In this document: piece by piece, positions 7,394 through 13,717 of the stretch
Position numbering within the stretch: position 1 is the stretch's first letter
How the letters are laid out: every line of letters starts with the position of its first letter
Assembly: GCA_900542445.1 (NCBI GenBank)
Contig: UQNN01000027.1
Coordinates: 1-26,194 of the forward strand
Source of the DNA: an uncultured Eubacteriales bacterium
Lineage (GTDB): Bacteria; Bacillota; Clostridia; Christensenellales; Aristaeellaceae
DNA: 26,194 nucleotides
Reading direction: 5' to 3'
Position numbers and translations under genes: made by a program
Notes under the pieces: generated by a model
What the model was told of the DNA's origin: nothing
Database searches by the model: none
The model's input: the letters and a program-made list of their open reading frames with translations, nothing else

Positions 7394-7422
7394 TTGTTTG
7401 GTTTATCGAAATATGTTATAAT
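7394..7422 (+). promoter_or_regulatory. Promoter of the DtxR-family gene
   Basis: TTGTTT (7394-7399), a 17-nt spacer and TATAAT (7417-7422) with an extended TGT before the -10. It does not overlap the TTAG-N6-CTAA boxes, so repression through those sites would be indirect if it occurs. Confidence 0.7.
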
Positions 7423-7514
7423 GAAGCCAGTATAGCCGTGCCTGTGCGTCCCGCGCGGCCAGATTTGCCGCTCGCAGCGTCGGCGCGCGGCTGACGCTTG
7501 GAGGCGATTTGATT

Positions 7515-7883
7515 ATGGCAGTATCCGAAGCCATCGAAAACTATCTGGAAACGATTTACATTCTCTCTCAACAGCAAAACGAGGTTCACGCCATCGACGT
7601 CTGCTCCTATCTTTCCTATTCCCGCCCGACGGTTTCCATCGTTCTGCGCCAGATGCGCGAAAACGGGCTGGTCAACGTCGATGAGGATAACCATATCCAC
7701 CTGACCGAGGAAGGCAAACGCATTGCGACCCATATCTATGAGCGCCACACCATTCTCAGCCAGCTGTTCATGAGCCTTGGGGTCAGCAAGGAGACGGCGC
7801 TCCACGACGCGTGCAAAATCGAGCACGACCTGAGCGACGAAACCTTTGAGGCGATTAAAAAACACTATCAGGCTCATCAATGA
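7515..7883 (+). CDS. DtxR/MntR-family metal-dependent repressor
   Basis: A 122-aa short-form DtxR-family regulator: a winged-helix DNA-binding domain (residues 1-70; recognition helix near SYSRPTVSIVLRQM) and a metal-binding dimerisation domain, without the C-terminal SH3 domain. Aligned by eye to DtxR and MntR, likely metal ligands are E12, H78, C100, E103 and H104. The Cys in the ACKIEH motif matches the iron-type DtxR site (Cys102), not the Glu of MntR. The residue at the MntR Asp8 / DtxR Met10 position is Asn9. ATG at 7515 is preferred, 10 nt after GGAGG; an upstream TTG is closer. Divergent from feoAAB, it is the obvious candidate repressor of that operon. Confidence 0.9.
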   Translation: MAVSEAIENYLETIYILSQQQNEVHAIDVCSYLSYSRPTVSIVLRQMRENGLVNVDEDNHIHLTEEGKRIATHIYERHTILSQLFMSLGVSKETALHDACKIEHDLSDETFEAIKKHYQAHQ

Positions 7884-7904
7884 CTTTTTCCCGTGTCCAA
7901 AAGG

Positions 7905-7935
7905 GGCAGTTGCGCAGAAGGCAACCGCCTTTTTT
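7905..7935 (+). terminator. Terminator of the DtxR-family gene
   Basis: A 9-bp stem with one mismatch (GGCAGTTGC with GCAACCGCC), a 7-nt loop and six T. Confidence 0.8.
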
Positions 7936-7941
7936 CATTGG

Positions 7942-7970
7942 TTGAAGGCGGCCGTCAGCCATGCTATAAC
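7942..7970 (+). promoter_or_regulatory. Promoter set for a possible leaderless transcript
   Basis: TTGAAG (7942-7947), a 17-nt spacer and TATAAC (7965-7970). The ATG of the following gene begins 7 nt after the -10, where transcription would normally start. Confidence 0.55.
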
Positions 7971-7976
7971 AGATTG

Positions 7977-8507
7977 ATGATCGAATACTACCAAAAGGTG
8001 GCCGACCTCTGGCCGCGCTACGGCGAGATCGACAGCACGATTGTGCATCAGGCCATCGTCGTTTCCCTCATCAATCTGGAAATGACGAGCGTCTGTCCGG
8101 GCACCTATCCGCCGGAAAAAGGCTATCCATGCTGGCAGGCGATGAAGCAGATTCAGGCCTCCCCCGCGTTTGAACGTCTGCGGGAAAAGGAAGAAGGCGT
8201 CGCCAACCTGCTGGATCTCTATGTCGCCCGCTATGAGACAGACGCGTTTGCCGTCGCGGTGACCCCGAAAAAGCCCTTCGATCCCGCGCTCAGGGAAGAA
8301 CTCATCGCGATGACCGGGCGCGCCTATGCCGAAAAAGTTCATCCGGATCACTGGACGGCGGACATGTATCAGGTGCTCATCAGCCAGGTTGGCTGCGCAT
8401 TCGAGCGCGGCCAGATGACCCATTACGAGTGCTGGAAGATCATCCACGATTTTTATATGCAGACGCACGCCACAATGAATCAGGAAGAAATCGACGTGAT
8501 TTCCTAA
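7977..8507 (+). CDS. Conserved-looking hypothetical protein, 176 aa
   Basis: I do not recognise this 176-residue protein. It is soluble, with no signal peptide or membrane segment, and looks mostly helical. Visible features are an aromatic-rich N-terminus (MIEYYQKVADLWPRYGEID), a central CPGTYPPEKGYPCW loop with two Cys, and a C-terminal helical block with WTADMYQVLISQVGCAFERGQM and HYECWKIIHDFYMQ. An in-frame extension to 7893 would run through the upstream terminator, so ATG at 7977 is preferred. No Shine-Dalgarno sequence is visible and a -10 ends 6 nt before the ATG. Codon use resembles the core genes around it. Confidence 0.7.
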   Translation: MIEYYQKVADLWPRYGEIDSTIVHQAIVVSLINLEMTSVCPGTYPPEKGYPCWQAMKQIQASPAFERLREKEEGVANLLDLYVARYETDAFAVAVTPKKPFDPALREELIAMTGRAYAEKVHPDHWTADMYQVLISQVGCAFERGQMTHYECWKIIHDFYMQTHATMNQEEIDVIS

Positions 8508-8528
8508 TTTCATGTGAACAGGGTTACG

Positions 8529-8570
8529 CTGGGCTGTCGCCCAGACCTATCTGAGGGATTCAATCCCTCA
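8529..8570. repeat. Palindromic intergenic repeat
   Basis: Two adjacent hairpins, CTGGGC/GCCCAG (8529-8544) and TGAGGGA/TCCCTCA (8552-8570), followed by CTCCTTTC. The architecture resembles the elements near 2772 and 13651 although the bases differ. Confidence 0.45.
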
Positions 8571-8623
8571 GACTCCTTTCTTCGCTTCGCGCTTATAGCT
8601 CGTATCTTTCACATAAAAACACA

Positions 8624-8661
8624 AAAGGGCCTTGTACGGAAGCATCCGTACAAGGCCCTTT
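8624..8661. terminator. Strong terminator between convergent genes
   Basis: A perfect 17-bp stem (8624-8640 with 8645-8661) and a 4-nt AGCA loop. The minus side is followed by TTTTGTGTTTTT, so it best serves the antiporter gene, and it may also stop the plus-strand hypothetical gene. Confidence 0.85.
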
Positions 8662-8667
8662 AAATAT

Positions 8668-8722
8668 GGGAAATCCAAGAACCTCAGGTTCTTGGTGGGG
8701 TTTGGGGCGAAGCCCCAACGTC
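8668..8722. repeat. Copy of the dispersed palindromic repeat
   Basis: The first 37 nt match 2858-2894 with one difference, located in the loop of the CCAAGAACC/GGTTCTTGG hairpin. A second hairpin, GGGGC-gaa-GCCCC, follows, ending in CCCCAACGTC, which also closes the cluster before 3002. Confidence 0.7.
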
Positions 8723-8737
8723 TCCCCAACGTCCCCC

Positions 8738-10006
8738 TTAGTCGTCCGCCGAAACAACCGCTTCGGCCTTCGGCTGAATGTCTCCCGCCTCGGTCAGCGC
8801 GATTCTCGTCAGCGCCGGGCCGACCAGCTCATAAATCAACACGCCGAACAGAACAATGTTGCGCACCATCACGCCGTCCGCGCCCAGCGTCTGCGCCACC
8901 GTGACAGACATGCCCAGCGCCACGCCCGCCTGCGGCAGGAGCGTGATGCCCAGCCACTTCTGCACCTTCGGCGGGCACTTCATGAACTTCGCGCTGATGC
9001 TCGCGCCCAACCACTTGCCGAAAGCGCGGGCAAGGATATACGCCGCGCCGATGATGACCACCGACATGTTGCCGAATACGTTCAGCTCCAGTTCCGCGCC
9101 GCTGAGCACAAAGAACAGGATGTAAAGCGGCGCCGTCCAGCGGTCGGTCTTCTCCATGATCTCCGCCGAGAAATCGCACACGTTGCAGAATACCGTGCCC
9201 AGCATCATGCACACCAGCAGGCTGGAGAAGCCGATCTTCACGCCGCCCACCTCAAACTCCATCATCGAGAGTGCTACCGTCAAAATGACAAACGTGATGG
9301 ACAGGGACAAACGCTTGCTGTTCGATTTGAAATATTTCTCCGCCGCGGAGAAGATGCTGCCCATTACAAAGCCCATCAGGATGGAAAGCACGATTTCCAG
9401 CAGCGGCTCAACGAGGATGCTCGTCATATCGTAATTGCCGTAGTTGATCGCTTTCGCCACGCCGAAGCTGACCGCGAATACAATCAGACCGACCGCGTCG
9501 TCGAGCGCAACGATCGGCAGCAGCAGATCCGTCAATTCGCCCTTCGCCTTGTACTGGCGGACAACCATCAGCGTCGCCGCCGGGGCGGTCGCCGTCGCAA
9601 TCGCGCCCAGAACAATCGCGTCCGCAATGGACATCGAATTGCCGAGCACAAAGAAGTGCAGCCCGATGAGCACCAGATCGACCATCAGCGTCGCCGTCAG
9701 CGCCTGAAAAATGCCGATAACCGTCGCCTGCTTGCCCGTCTGGCGCAGCTGGGAAAGACGGAACTCGTTGCCGATGGCAAACGCGATGAAGCCCAGCGCC
9801 ACGTCGTTAAACAAACTCAGCGCTTTTACATCTGTCGTCGTCGGGAAGCCGAGGCCCTGCACGCCCAGCTTGCCCAGGCAGTACGGGCCGATCAAAATGC
9901 CTGCAATCAGATAGCCCGTCACAGCCGGCAGTTTCAGCGGCTTGACGAAACGGGAAACCAGCAGACCCGCGCACAGCGCGATGGCAATGCTAAGCAATGT
10001 TTCCAT
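8738..10006 (-). CDS. Cation:proton antiporter, CPA2 (KefB/NapA-like) family
   Basis: A 422-aa membrane protein with about 12-13 hydrophobic helices. It opens with METLLSIAIALCAGLLVSRFVKPLKLPAVTGYLIAGILIGP, the standard first two helices of the CPA2 Na+/H+ exchanger domain (KLPxVxGYLxAGxxIGP). The helix with LPIVALDDAVGLIVFAVSFG carries the paired acidic residues expected at the ion site. It lacks a C-terminal RCK/TrkA-N domain, so it is closer to NapA-type exchangers than to full KefB/KefC. Na+ versus K+ cannot be read from sequence. ATG at 10006 follows GAGAGGT, and an extended -10 lies upstream. Confidence 0.9.
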   Translation of the reverse strand: METLLSIAIALCAGLLVSRFVKPLKLPAVTGYLIAGILIGPYCLGKLGVQGLGFPTTTDVKALSLFNDVALGFIAFAIGNEFRLSQLRQTGKQATVIGIFQALTATLMVDLVLIGLHFFVLGNSMSIADAIVLGAIATATAPAATLMVVRQYKAKGELTDLLLPIVALDDAVGLIVFAVSFGVAKAINYGNYDMTSILVEPLLEIVLSILMGFVMGSIFSAAEKYFKSNSKRLSLSITFVILTVALSMMEFEVGGVKIGFSSLLVCMMLGTVFCNVCDFSAEIMEKTDRWTAPLYILFFVLSGAELELNVFGNMSVVIIGAAYILARAFGKWLGASISAKFMKCPPKVQKWLGITLLPQAGVALGMSVTVAQTLGADGVMVRNIVLFGVLIYELVGPALTRIALTEAGDIQPKAEAVVSADD

Positions 10007-10057
10007 AACGATTACCTCTCTTTGTTCTTCACTTTTTTCCTTCGTTTACAAGCCAAT

Positions 10058-10086
10058 ATTATATCACTGACTTTCACGCAAAAACA
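10058..10086 (-). promoter_or_regulatory. Promoter of the antiporter gene
   Basis: On the minus strand a TGA-TATAAT extended -10 (10066-10058) with a weak TGTTTT 17 nt further upstream. Confidence 0.55.
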
Positions 10087-10166
10087 GGTGAAAAAGCGCC
10101 TGACTTTTGCGTTTTTTTCTGTTCTTTTTGATGCTTTTTCAAACGGTGGAAGGTTGAATCCAGTAC

Positions 10167-10199
10167 AAAAAAGAACGCCCCTTTTTCAAGAGACGTTCT
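10167..10199 (-). terminator. Terminator of the rplU-prp-rpmA operon
   Basis: A 12-bp stem with two wobbles (10172-10183 with 10188-10199) and a GAAA loop, then six T on the minus strand. It lies just past the rpmA stop. Confidence 0.85.
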
Positions 10200-10216
10200 G
10201 AATCTGCGTAGAAAAA

Positions 10217-10501
10217 TTACTGCGCAACCGGATACACGCTGCAGCGGGTCTTCTTCTTGCCCATGCGCTCGAAACGGACAACGCCGTCCACCAGAGCGAA
10301 CAGGGTATCGTCGCCGCCGATGCCGCAGTTGGTGCCGGGATGAATGTGGGTGCCGCGCTGACGGTACAGGATGTTGCCCGCCAGGACGAACTGGCCGTCC
10401 GCACGCTTCGCGCCGAGGCGCTTAGACTCGCTGTCGCGGCCGTTGTGGGAAGAACCGGTGCCCTTCTTATGAGCGAAGAGCTGAAGATTCATCGTAAGCA
10501 T
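10217..10501 (-). CDS. rpmA: 50S ribosomal protein L27
   Basis: A 94-aa L27 with the full conserved core (HNGRDSESKRLGAKRADGQFVLAGNILYRQRG, HPGTN, GGDDTLFALVDGVVRFER). It begins MLTMNLQLF-AHKKG, matching the Firmicute L27 N-terminal extension that is removed after nine residues by the protease Prp so that L27 can reach the peptidyl-transferase centre. GGAGG lies 7 nt before ATG 10501. That ribosome-binding site and the first 35 nt of rpmA lie inside the 3' end of prp. Confidence 0.97.
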   Translation of the reverse strand: MLTMNLQLFAHKKGTGSSHNGRDSESKRLGAKRADGQFVLAGNILYRQRGTHIHPGTNCGIGGDDTLFALVDGVVRFERMGKKKTRCSVYPVAQ

Positions 10502-10844
10502 CTGCTTGCCTCCATTCTTCTTTCTGTATCCGAATGAGATTCGGATAAACTTTTTGAATGTCTGTCAGTCCCGTCATGACCGTTTGGAGCACGATCTGCG
10601 CTTTCTGTGCCGCACCGGCTTCAAGCTCTCGCGGCAGCTCGCATTTGAGATATCCGTCCCGAACGGCGACGCACGGCGTCACCCCCGCGACGGCTTCCAA
10701 CGCGTTCACGCCCGTCTGCGTCAGCGCGGAAACCGCGCAGCAGACCAGATCGTAACCCCGTATCTTCTTGCCGCCCGCGTGTCCGCTGGCCAGAAAGCCG
10801 CAAACCGCGCCGTCGGCAGAAGTATAGACCGTGATGGTGGTCAT
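10467..10844 (-). CDS. prp: Ribosomal-processing cysteine protease Prp
   Basis: A 125-aa Prp (YsxB/DUF464 family) that cleaves the L27 N-terminal extension. The catalytic His22 is in SGHAGG and the Cys is C35 in YDLVCCAVSAL; the His-Cys gap is one residue longer than in the staphylococcal enzyme as I recall it, and a second Cys follows directly. It sits between rplU and rpmA, its usual place, and overlaps rpmA by 35 nt, so its tail (QADAYDESSALRS) is read from the rpmA start region. Only 3 nt separate it from the rplU stop, so it is probably translationally coupled. Confidence 0.93.
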   Translation of the reverse strand: MTTITVYTSADGAVCGFLASGHAGGKKIRGYDLVCCAVSALTQTGVNALEAVAGVTPCVAVRDGYLKCELPRELEAGAAQKAQIVLQTVMTGLTDIQKVYPNLIRIQKEEWRQADAYDESSALRS

Positions 10845-10847
10845 CTC

Positions 10848-11153
10848 TTAGCCGATCTTGGTGATTTCCACCTTGGTGTACGGCTGGCGATGGCCCTGCT
10901 TACGGCGATAGTTCTTCTTGGACTTGTACTTGTAGACGACGATCTTCTCGCCGCGGATCTGGCCGACGACCTTGCCCTCGACCTTGACGCCCTCGACAAC
11001 CGGCGTGCCGATCTTCACGTCGCCGTCGTTGCCCATCAGCAGAACGTCAAAAGAAACCGTGGAGTCAACCTGAGCATCGATCTTCTCGATGTAGATCACG
11101 TCGCCCTCACTGACGCGGTACTGTTTGCCACCAGTCGCAATAATCGCGTACAT
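10848..11153 (-). CDS. rplU: 50S ribosomal protein L21
   Basis: A 101-aa L21: MYAIIATGGKQYRVSEGDVIYIEKI at the N-terminus and YKSKKNYRRKQGHRQPYTKVEITKI at the C-terminus are diagnostic. ATG at 11153 is preceded by GAGGAGG about 10 nt upstream. It is the first gene of the rplU-prp-rpmA operon, after a structured leader. Confidence 0.97.
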   Translation of the reverse strand: MYAIIATGGKQYRVSEGDVIYIEKIDAQVDSTVSFDVLLMGNDGDVKIGTPVVEGVKVEGKVVGQIRGEKIVVYKYKSKKNYRRKQGHRQPYTKVEITKIG

Positions 11154-11171
11154 TATGGTGACACCTCCTCA

Positions 11172-11230
11172 TAAATACTCGCCGGGTTTAGGTAGCCCTT
11201 GGGCATTTGCAGACCTGTCCCGAGCGGCTT
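11172..11230 (-). promoter_or_regulatory. Probable L21 (rplU) leader RNA
   Basis: Between the promoter and the rplU ribosome-binding site the transcript contains a perfect GCCC-AA-GGGC hairpin, flanked by AGGU/ACCU and then CUCGGG/CCCG...GAG pairings. This nested structure fits the Firmicute L21 leader that is thought to give feedback control of the operon. Assignment is by eye. Confidence 0.6.
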
Positions 11231-11238
11231 GCCTTTCT

Positions 11239-11267
11239 ATGATAGCAGTTTTTCCTGCTGGTGTCAA
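11239..11267 (-). promoter_or_regulatory. Promoter of rplU-prp-rpmA
   Basis: On the minus strand a consensus TTGACA (11267-11262), a 17-nt spacer and TATCAT (11244-11239). Confidence 0.8.
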
Positions 11268-11392
11268 TCATTTTGACGCATTTTTCGTTGTTTGCCTGCT
11301 GAAATTTTTTATTTTCGCATGCTTTCCGCTGTTTTTCCCGCAAATTGAGAATTGGATTCTAAATCTGCCATCCAAATCCGCCCCGAAAACGG

Positions 11393-11417
11393 AAAAAGCG
11401 CCGATTGTTCGGCGCTT
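11393..11417 (-). terminator. Terminator of deoC
   Basis: A perfect 9-bp stem (11396-11404 with 11409-11417) and a 4-nt loop, then TTTTT on the minus strand, beginning 5 nt after the deoC stop. Confidence 0.85.
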
Positions 11418-11422
11418 GAAGC

Positions 11423-12097
11423 TCAATACCCCGTCGCTTCTTCATTCTTGACCAGCTTGACAATGCGGCTCGTGCCCAGTCTCGTCGCGCCCAGCTCAAT
11501 AAACTTGTAGGCGTCGTCCAGCGAAGCGATGCCTCCCGCCGCCTTGATGCCCTTCCCCGGCTTCATATGCGCTTTCATCAGCGCCACATCGTCAAACGTC
11601 GCGCCGGCGGTGGAGAAGCCCGTCGAGGTTTTGATGAAATCCGCGTCGGATTGGGAGACGATGTCGCACATGCGAATTTTCTCTTCCTCGGTCAGCAGAC
11701 AGGTTTCAATGATGACCTTGAGCGGATGGCCCGCGCAGGCCGCCTTGATCGCATTGATTTCGGCGAGCACCTCGTCGTCGCGCCCATCCTTGAGCATGCC
11801 GATGTTGATGACCATGTCCACCTCGTCCGCGCCGTTCTTCACCGCGTCGGCCGCTTCAAAAACCTTCGCCGCCGTCGTGGAATAGCCCGTCGGGAAACCG
11901 ATGACCGTACACACGCCCACCTTGTCCGCCCTGTCCTGCATATACGCCTTGCACCGCGCAACATAGCTGGCCGGAATGCACACTGTCGCCGTGTGGTACT
12001 TCATCGCGTCGTCGCAAATCTGCTGAATCTGCGCCCAGGTCGCTTCGGGTTTGAGCAGCGTGTGATCCACCATCGCAAGCATTTTACTGAGTTCCAT
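11423..12097 (-). CDS. deoC: Deoxyribose-phosphate aldolase
   Basis: DeoC splits 2-deoxyribose 5-phosphate into acetaldehyde and glyceraldehyde 3-phosphate in deoxynucleoside catabolism. The 224-aa protein has the family motifs DHTLLKPEAT (11-20), GFPTGYSTTAAK, DEVDMVINIG (91-100), the Schiff-base lysine K156 in DADFIKTSTGF, and the second lysine K185 in GIKAAGGI. ATG at 12097 has AGGAGG 8 nt upstream and is preferred over the upstream in-frame ATG. No other nucleoside-catabolism gene is adjacent; it has its own promoter and terminator. Confidence 0.95.
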   Translation of the reverse strand: MELSKMLAMVDHTLLKPEATWAQIQQICDDAMKYHTATVCIPASYVARCKAYMQDRADKVGVCTVIGFPTGYSTTAAKVFEAADAVKNGADEVDMVINIGMLKDGRDDEVLAEINAIKAACAGHPLKVIIETCLLTEEEKIRMCDIVSQSDADFIKTSTGFSTAGATFDDVALMKAHMKPGKGIKAAGGIASLDDAYKFIELGATRLGTSRIVKLVKNEEATGY

Positions 12098-12128
12098 CTT
12101 GTTTTCCTCCTGCAAGTTCATTATCTTT

Positions 12129-12157
12129 ATTATACGCGATGAACGGCTTCAGAGCAA
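12129..12157 (-). promoter_or_regulatory. Promoter of deoC
   Basis: On the minus strand TTGCTC (12157-12152), a 17-nt spacer and TATAAT (12134-12129), about 30 nt before the start codon. Confidence 0.7.
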
Positions 12158-12236
12158 GCGCCTGTCAGGTTCTTTCTTTTTTTCGCAATCGGGCGTATAC
12201 TGATGTCATATGAATGGAACAGGAGGTCTTTTTTCG

Positions 12237-13052
12237 ATGATCATCGGCATGCGCGGCCATGATTTTGGCCGTATGGAACCCCGCGCGCTGGCTTTGGCCA
12301 TCCGCGAGGCCGGGTTTGAAGCCACGCAGCTCGCTTTCGCCAAAGCGTTTCCCGCGCCCGCAGAACAGTATATGACCCCCGGCGCGCTCAGTGAAATCCG
12401 CAGCGCGTTCGCCGGAATTGTCCTGCCCGTGATGGGCTGCTATGTCAGCGCCAGCGATCGCGATCCCGATGTGTTGGCGGAGGCAAAGGCGCGTTTCAAG
12501 CGTTCCCTGTCCGCCAGCGTCATCCTCGGCGCGGGCTGCGTCGGCACGGAGACGACCCATTTCACCTTTCCCGAATCCGAGCGTGAAGCCGCCTATGCCC
12601 GCCTGCTGGATTTTACCCGCGAGGTCTGCGCACACGCCGAACAGGTGCATGCGCTCGTGGGCATTGAACCCGTCGCGCTGCATACGCTCAACACGCCGGA
12701 AATCGCCCGCCGCCTGATTGCGGATGTCAGCAGTCCCAATCTGCGCGTCATCCTCGATACGGCGAACCTCGTCACGCCCGAAACCGCCGCGCCCGAAGCG
12801 CAGATGGAGATTTTGGAGCGTGCGCTTTCCTGCTTCGGCAAACAGATCTGCGTGCTGCACGTGAAAGACGGCGTGTTTAACGGCGAAGGCAAGTGGGAAA
12901 ACCGTCCGCTCGGCCAGGGCGTGATGGATTGGCCGCGTCTGCTGCCGCGCCTGCGGGAACATAACGACACACTCTGCGCTCTGCGGGAAGGCGTTTTTCC
13001 CGGTATGGCAAAGGAAGAATGCCAAATCATGCACCGCTGGCTCGGCGAATAA
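12237..13052 (+). CDS. Sugar phosphate isomerase/epimerase family (xylose isomerase-like TIM barrel)
   Basis: A 271-aa protein of the AP endonuclease 2/xylose isomerase-like TIM-barrel superfamily. Barrel-edge motifs are visible: LVGIEPV (metal-ligand Glu), LRVILDTANLV (Asp), ICVLHVKDGVF (His and Asp), and the C-terminal LCALREG strand. They fit hydroxypyruvate isomerase/IolE/IolI-like enzymes that act on sugars or cyclitols. The substrate is unknown. The start at 12237 is about 10 nt after AGGAGG; a TATACT -10 lies at 12196-12201. Its last 26 nt overlap the 3' end of the convergent acetyltransferase gene. Confidence 0.82.
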   Translation: MIIGMRGHDFGRMEPRALALAIREAGFEATQLAFAKAFPAPAEQYMTPGALSEIRSAFAGIVLPVMGCYVSASDRDPDVLAEAKARFKRSLSASVILGAGCVGTETTHFTFPESEREAAYARLLDFTREVCAHAEQVHALVGIEPVALHTLNTPEIARRLIADVSSPNLRVILDTANLVTPETAAPEAQMEILERALSCFGKQICVLHVKDGVFNGEGKWENRPLGQGVMDWPRLLPRLREHNDTLCALREGVFPGMAKEECQIMHRWLGE

Positions 13053-13635
13053 GCGGGCTGAGCATCTCCTCCGCTTCTTTTTCAATCTGCTTAATCCCCA
13101 GAATCGGCGGCTGAGGGTGCACATGTTCCCCGATATGCTTCTCCATCCACACCATGTCATACCATGTGTCAAACTTATATCCGCACTGATGGAACGCGCC
13201 GATCATGCGGTAGCCCATTTTTTCATGGAATCGCACGCTGTCCAGGGTTAAATGCGCGTCCGGCGCGCTCGGCACGGCGATGCAGGCTTCCACGTTGGTC
13301 AGCCGCTGCATGCTCAAAATCGTTTCCATCGCGTCATAGAGTTTCCGCCCCACGCCCATGCGCCGCGCATCCCGCTTCACATAGACGCTCATCTCCGCGC
13401 ACCACTGATAGGCCGCGCGCGGATGGAACGCGCCCGCATACGCATAGCCGACGATTTCACCGTCGTTTTCCGCAACCAGATACGGAAACTTTTCCAGCGT
13501 ATGCGCGATACGCCCGGCAAATTCTTTCTCGCTCGGCACATCGTATTCAAAGGTGATCGCCGTCTCCCGCACATACGGCGCATAGATGGCAAGCAGCGCC
13601 GCCGCGTCCTCCAGCCCGGCCATGCGAATTCTCAT
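13027..13635 (-). CDS. GNAT family N-acetyltransferase (phosphinothricin acetyltransferase-like)
   Basis: A 202-aa GNAT enzyme. The N-terminus IRMAGLEDAAALLAIYAPYVRETAITFEYDVPS matches the PAT/MddA-type family, whose members acetylate phosphinothricin or methionine sulfone/sulfoximine. The acetyl-CoA loop is VKRDARRMGVGRKLYDAME (RxxGxG/A type), followed by FHEKMGYRMIGAFHQCGYKFDTWYDMVWMEK, also typical. About 25 C-terminal residues go beyond the usual PAT end. The start at 13635 follows AAGGAG. The true substrate is not known. Confidence 0.85.
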   Translation of the reverse strand: MRIRMAGLEDAAALLAIYAPYVRETAITFEYDVPSEKEFAGRIAHTLEKFPYLVAENDGEIVGYAYAGAFHPRAAYQWCAEMSVYVKRDARRMGVGRKLYDAMETILSMQRLTNVEACIAVPSAPDAHLTLDSVRFHEKMGYRMIGAFHQCGYKFDTWYDMVWMEKHIGEHVHPQPPILGIKQIEKEAEEMLSPLIRRASGA

Positions 13636-13650
13636 AGCTGCTCCTTTCCT

Positions 13651-13696
13651 GGGGCTCTGCCCCAAACCCCGCAAGGGAACTGAGTTTTCTCGGTTC
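13651..13696. repeat. Palindromic intergenic repeat
   Basis: Two hairpins: GGGGC-tct-GCCCC (13651-13663) and GAACTGAG-tttt-CTCGGTTC (13677-13696). The core (gctctgccccaaacccc then gcaagggaactg) resembles the left part of the cluster near 2772-2806. Confidence 0.55.
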
Positions 13697-13717
13697 AGTA
13701 TCGTCCACAGACGATGC

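Noticed and set aside
8666..10201. 511-aa plus-strand open frame
   Set aside because: It is antisense to the antiporter gene, starts inside a repeat and reads as Arg/His/Gln-rich filler.
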